A stretch of DNA of 39,037 nucleotides from CADCTB01 sp038214685 (lineage in GTDB: Bacteria > Actinomycetota > Acidimicrobiia > Acidimicrobiales > AC-14), in assembly GCA_038214685.1 (NCBI GenBank), contig JBBQRO010000021.1:1-39037 (forward strand), written 5' to 3'. Made by a program: the position numbers and the translations under genes. This document shows, one piece after another, positions 36,870 to 39,037 of this stretch. Under the pieces are notes generated by a model that was given only the letters and a program-made list of their open reading frames with translations, was not told where the DNA came from and made no database searches. The first letter of the stretch is position 1, and each line of letters begins with the position of its first letter.

Positions 36870-39037
36870 CGCCCCCCTCCCAACTGGTGACGATTTAACA
36901 CGCCAGGGCGTGGAAGCCCGTCACCAGTTGCCCGGTGGCCTCGAGGCGCCAGCGGAAGGAGCGGAACCGGGGCGCCCGGGGCCTTGGTCCACTGCTCGAT
37001 ATGCCACCCCCGCTTCCGTGCGATGGCGGCGAGCTTGGGCTCGGCGTTGACGGCCACCGGGTGTCCGACTGCCTCCAGCATCGGAAGGTCACTCGCCGAG
37101 TCGGCGTAGACCACCGACTCCGACAACTGCAGGCCCTCGGCGGCGGCGTAGTCGGCGATGACGATGGCCCGGGCCTCGCCTGTGGGCGGGGCGTCGATCA
37201 TCTCGCCGGTGAGCAGACCGTTGCGCTCGGCTAAGCGGGCGCAGACCACGTCGTCGAACAACGGACGCAGGGGCTCGACCACGAAGTCGAGTGCGCCGGT
37301 GATGAGCAGCGTCCGGTGGCCGAGGGCCCGATGCTCCCGGACCCGCCGGATTCCTGCCGGGAACGACTTGCCCAGCAGAAGGCTGAAGAGTTCCCAGGCG
37401 TCGGCCCGGACTCGGTCGGCCGGGGCGCCTTCGTAGCGACGGTAGAAGTGGCGGAGGAAGTCGCCCCGGTCGCGGCGGTCCAGGGCCAGCAAGCCCGGGC
37501 CTTGGCGGAGCATGTCGAGGGTGAAGCGAGCCCGCTCGTCGTCGGGCAGTCGGCGTGACGCCAGGAACGAGTACGACTCGACCACGTTGGAGGCGATCAG
37601 GGTGTTCTCTAGGTCGAAGGCGGCGATGTGGCGGTCGGGGGAGAGGATCGACCGCTTACCCCTCTCGTAGCGGTTTGGCCCTTCCCGCACGCCGCCGGTG
37701 GTGCGCACCCGGGCCTGTCGGACCACCGACGGGAGGTGGATGACCTGCACGTAGTGACGCCAGTCGATGACGTTGGCGTCGATGTTGAACGTGGCCTGGT
37801 CGCCAGGAGTCATATCAGCCAGCAACGCTCTGAGGCGGGTGTCGTCGAAGACGGCCTCGGTCTCCGCGTAGGCGCCGTAAAGGCGGACGTAGTCCAGGGC
37901 CCGTTCGCCTTGGTCGCGCCGCTCCTCGAGCCGGGCGGAGATCTCGGCCCGCTTGCCCCGGATGGGAAGCGACGCCACCACCGCCTCAGCCTGGCCAAGA
38001 GCCTTCACGCCCCGCTGCAGCTTGCGCAGCGCCTTGCCCCGCCCGGAGAACGACCAGTTGGGGGCGATGATGGGCTGGCCGTCGGAGTCGTACAGGGGGT
38101 TGTCGAGGAAGTACTCCCGGACCAGGTCGACCAGGTTCCGGTAGTACAGCGGGTTCCGGTTTCCGGTGGCCACCTGGTACACCCCGTGGCCGTCGGGTTC
38201 GGGGCCCTTGGCCGCCACGGTGATGATGGTGGCCACCACGATGTCGACGGGGATGACGTCGACCACGCCCTCGGGAATGCCGGGGAACTCACTCAGAAGG
38301 CCCCGGCCATAGGAGATGAGCACCGGCTCGGCCATGCGGAAGCCGCGTATCCAGCCCGGATGGGGCTCGGCCCAGGCCGACTCGATGATGGACGGGCGCA
38401 CCACGGTGACGGGCACGTGGCCATGGACCTCGAGCACGGCCCGCTCAGCCAGGGCCTTGGTGTAAGCGTAGGCGTCGGGCCAGCCCAGGCTCTTGGCACG
38501 CGACCGACCGGCCTCCACCAGTCGGTCGGCCATCCATTTCTCGCGCCGCTTCTCGGTCTTTGCCGCCAGCAGGGGCGGGCCGGCGGCGCCCAGCTCCTTG
38601 CGGGCCTCCTTGGCGAAGGTGACCAGCAGCTCGGGATCGCGGCTGGCGGCGTCGGCGTCGGCCCGGGCCCGGCGGGCGGCGGCGATCTCTCCCCGCCAGT
38701 CGACCTCGGTGCTGAACGGCGTGTCGCTGAGGACCGCCTCGGCGGCCCGGCCCCGGCGGGTGCCGGCCACGTAGGCGGTGGACACGGCAACGAGGTGGGC
38801 GGCGGAGCCGGCGTCGCGCAGCAGCTCGACCACCCGGACCGGCCCGAGGAGGTTGACCTCGGCGGCGACGTCGATGGGGGAGTCGAAGCTGACGACGGCG
38901 GCGGAGTGGATGACGGTGTCGCAACCCGTGACCAGGGCGGCGGCTTCGGTGTCGAGGCCGAGACCGTCGACCGACACGTCGCCGGCCACGACCTGCACCC
39001 GCCGGGCGATCTCGGCGTCGAAGCTGTCGCCGAGCTG
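36866..39037 (-). CDS. Acyl-thioester reductase/HAD-IB fusion, N-terminus cut by window
   Basis: At least 723 codons are present; the 5' end lies beyond the window, including the NAD(P)-binding glycine motif. The first ~380 visible residues are an NAD_binding_4 (fatty acyl-CoA reductase/thioester reductase) domain: VVAGDVS, DTVIHSAAVVSFD, VAVSTAYVAG, AYAYTKALAE (catalytic Tyr-x-x-x-Lys), VTVVRPSIIESAWAEPHPGW. After a linker, an HAD-IB phosphatase-like domain follows, with AAFDLENTLIASN (nucleophile Asp present, second Asp replaced by Glu), LLITGALDFVV and VVYADSASDLPMLEAVG. It would reduce a fatty acyl thioester to aldehyde or alcohol; the HAD part might remove a phosphate. It is the first visible gene of the operon. 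Confidence 0.88.
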   Translation of the reverse strand, partial: QLGDSFDAEIARRVQVVAGDVSVDGLGLDTEAAALVTGCDTVIHSAAVVSFDSPIDVAAEVNLLGPVRVVELLRDAGSAAHLVAVSTAYVAGTRRGRAAEAVLSDTPFSTEVDWRGEIAAARRARADADAASRDPELLVTFAKEARKELGAAGPPLLAAKTEKRREKWMADRLVEAGRSRAKSLGWPDAYAYTKALAERAVLEVHGHVPVTVVRPSIIESAWAEPHPGWIRGFRMAEPVLISYGRGLLSEFPGIPEGVVDVIPVDIVVATIITVAAKGPEPDGHGVYQVATGNRNPLYYRNLVDLVREYFLDNPLYDSDGQPIIAPNWSFSGRGKALRKLQRGVKALGQAEAVVASLPIRGKRAEISARLEERRDQGERALDYVRLYGAYAETEAVFDDTRLRALLADMTPGDQATFNIDANVIDWRHYVQVIHLPSVVRQARVRTTGGVREGPNRYERGKRSILSPDRHIAAFDLENTLIASNVVESYSFLASRRLPDDERARFTLDMLRQGPGLLALDRRDRGDFLRHFYRRYEGAPADRVRADAWELFSLLLGKSFPAGIRRVREHRALGHRTLLITGALDFVVEPLRPLFDDVVCARLAERNGLLTGEMIDAPPTGEARAIVIADYAAAEGLQLSESVVYADSASDLPMLEAVGHPVAVNAEPKLAAIARKRGWHIEQWTKAPGAPVPLLPLAPRGHRATGDGLPRPGVLNRHQLGGGR

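Overview
The window is about 39 kb of high-GC DNA from an actinobacterium, probably a member of the class Acidimicrobiia or a close relative. That placement is an inference. It rests on codons that mostly end in G or C, a CGAAC-N4-GTTCG LexA box, two GAF-ANTAR proteins, a DUF6458 membrane protein, a sucrase/ferredoxin-like protein, a septum-formation-type membrane protein, and many genes that look leaderless or start with GTG or TTG. No phage or insertion-sequence gene is intact. Most of the window reads as chromosome, with a few accessory inserts.

Layout. 1-165: the 3' half of a tRNA-Cys gene with its terminator hairpin, which looks like the scar end (att site) of an integrated element lying to the left. 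529-3979: a membrane-anchored spermidine-synthase-like protein, a small decayed gene fragment, a VapBC toxin-antitoxin pair with a palindromic operator, a secreted CHRD protein and a hypothetical protein. 4072-8841: a GAF-ANTAR regulator, LexA-controlled DNA polymerase IV, a cupin, a beta-lactamase-family hydrolase, a secreted Gly/Ser/Thr-rich protein and a tiny acidic protein. 8851-13433: a 51-bp tandem repeat, a JmjC/cupin oxygenase overlapping a sucrase/ferredoxin-like gene, a HAD-like protein lacking its nucleophile behind a CRP-type site, and a SpoIID/LytB-like protein. 13597-21915: bifunctional PutA with an in-frame repeat insertion, tRNA-Val, a 32-residue membrane protein, a DEAD-box helicase, DUF6458, a CooC-like ATPase coupled to cystathionine gamma-synthase, and a MazEF pair. 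22134-33233: a long-tailed ribosomal protein bS18, aconitase, a septum-formation-type protein, an SDR enzyme, and a gltB-ANTAR operon. 33230-39037: a tightly overlapping four-gene operon on the minus strand encoding an acyl-thioester reductase/HAD fusion, an alcohol dehydrogenase, a LarA-like nickel-pincer protein and a PlsC acyltransferase.

Two things stand out. First, aconitase and the DEAD-box helicase have no ATG, GTG or TTG at the 5' end of their conserved coding region. Each instead has a strong Shine-Dalgarno sequence 6 nt before an in-frame ATC or ATT, and two more genes appear to need CTG. This suggests unusually relaxed start-codon choice. Second, the four-gene operon looks like a lipid-modifying pathway that has recruited a LarA-type protein. 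Its lysine and two histidines sit at LarA spacing, but one catalytic histidine is missing.

The central-metabolism genes (aconitase, glutamate synthase, PutA, cystathionine gamma-synthase) sit among stress, regulation and surface genes. The gltB-ANTAR arrangement links nitrogen assimilation to a putative RNA-binding antiterminator.
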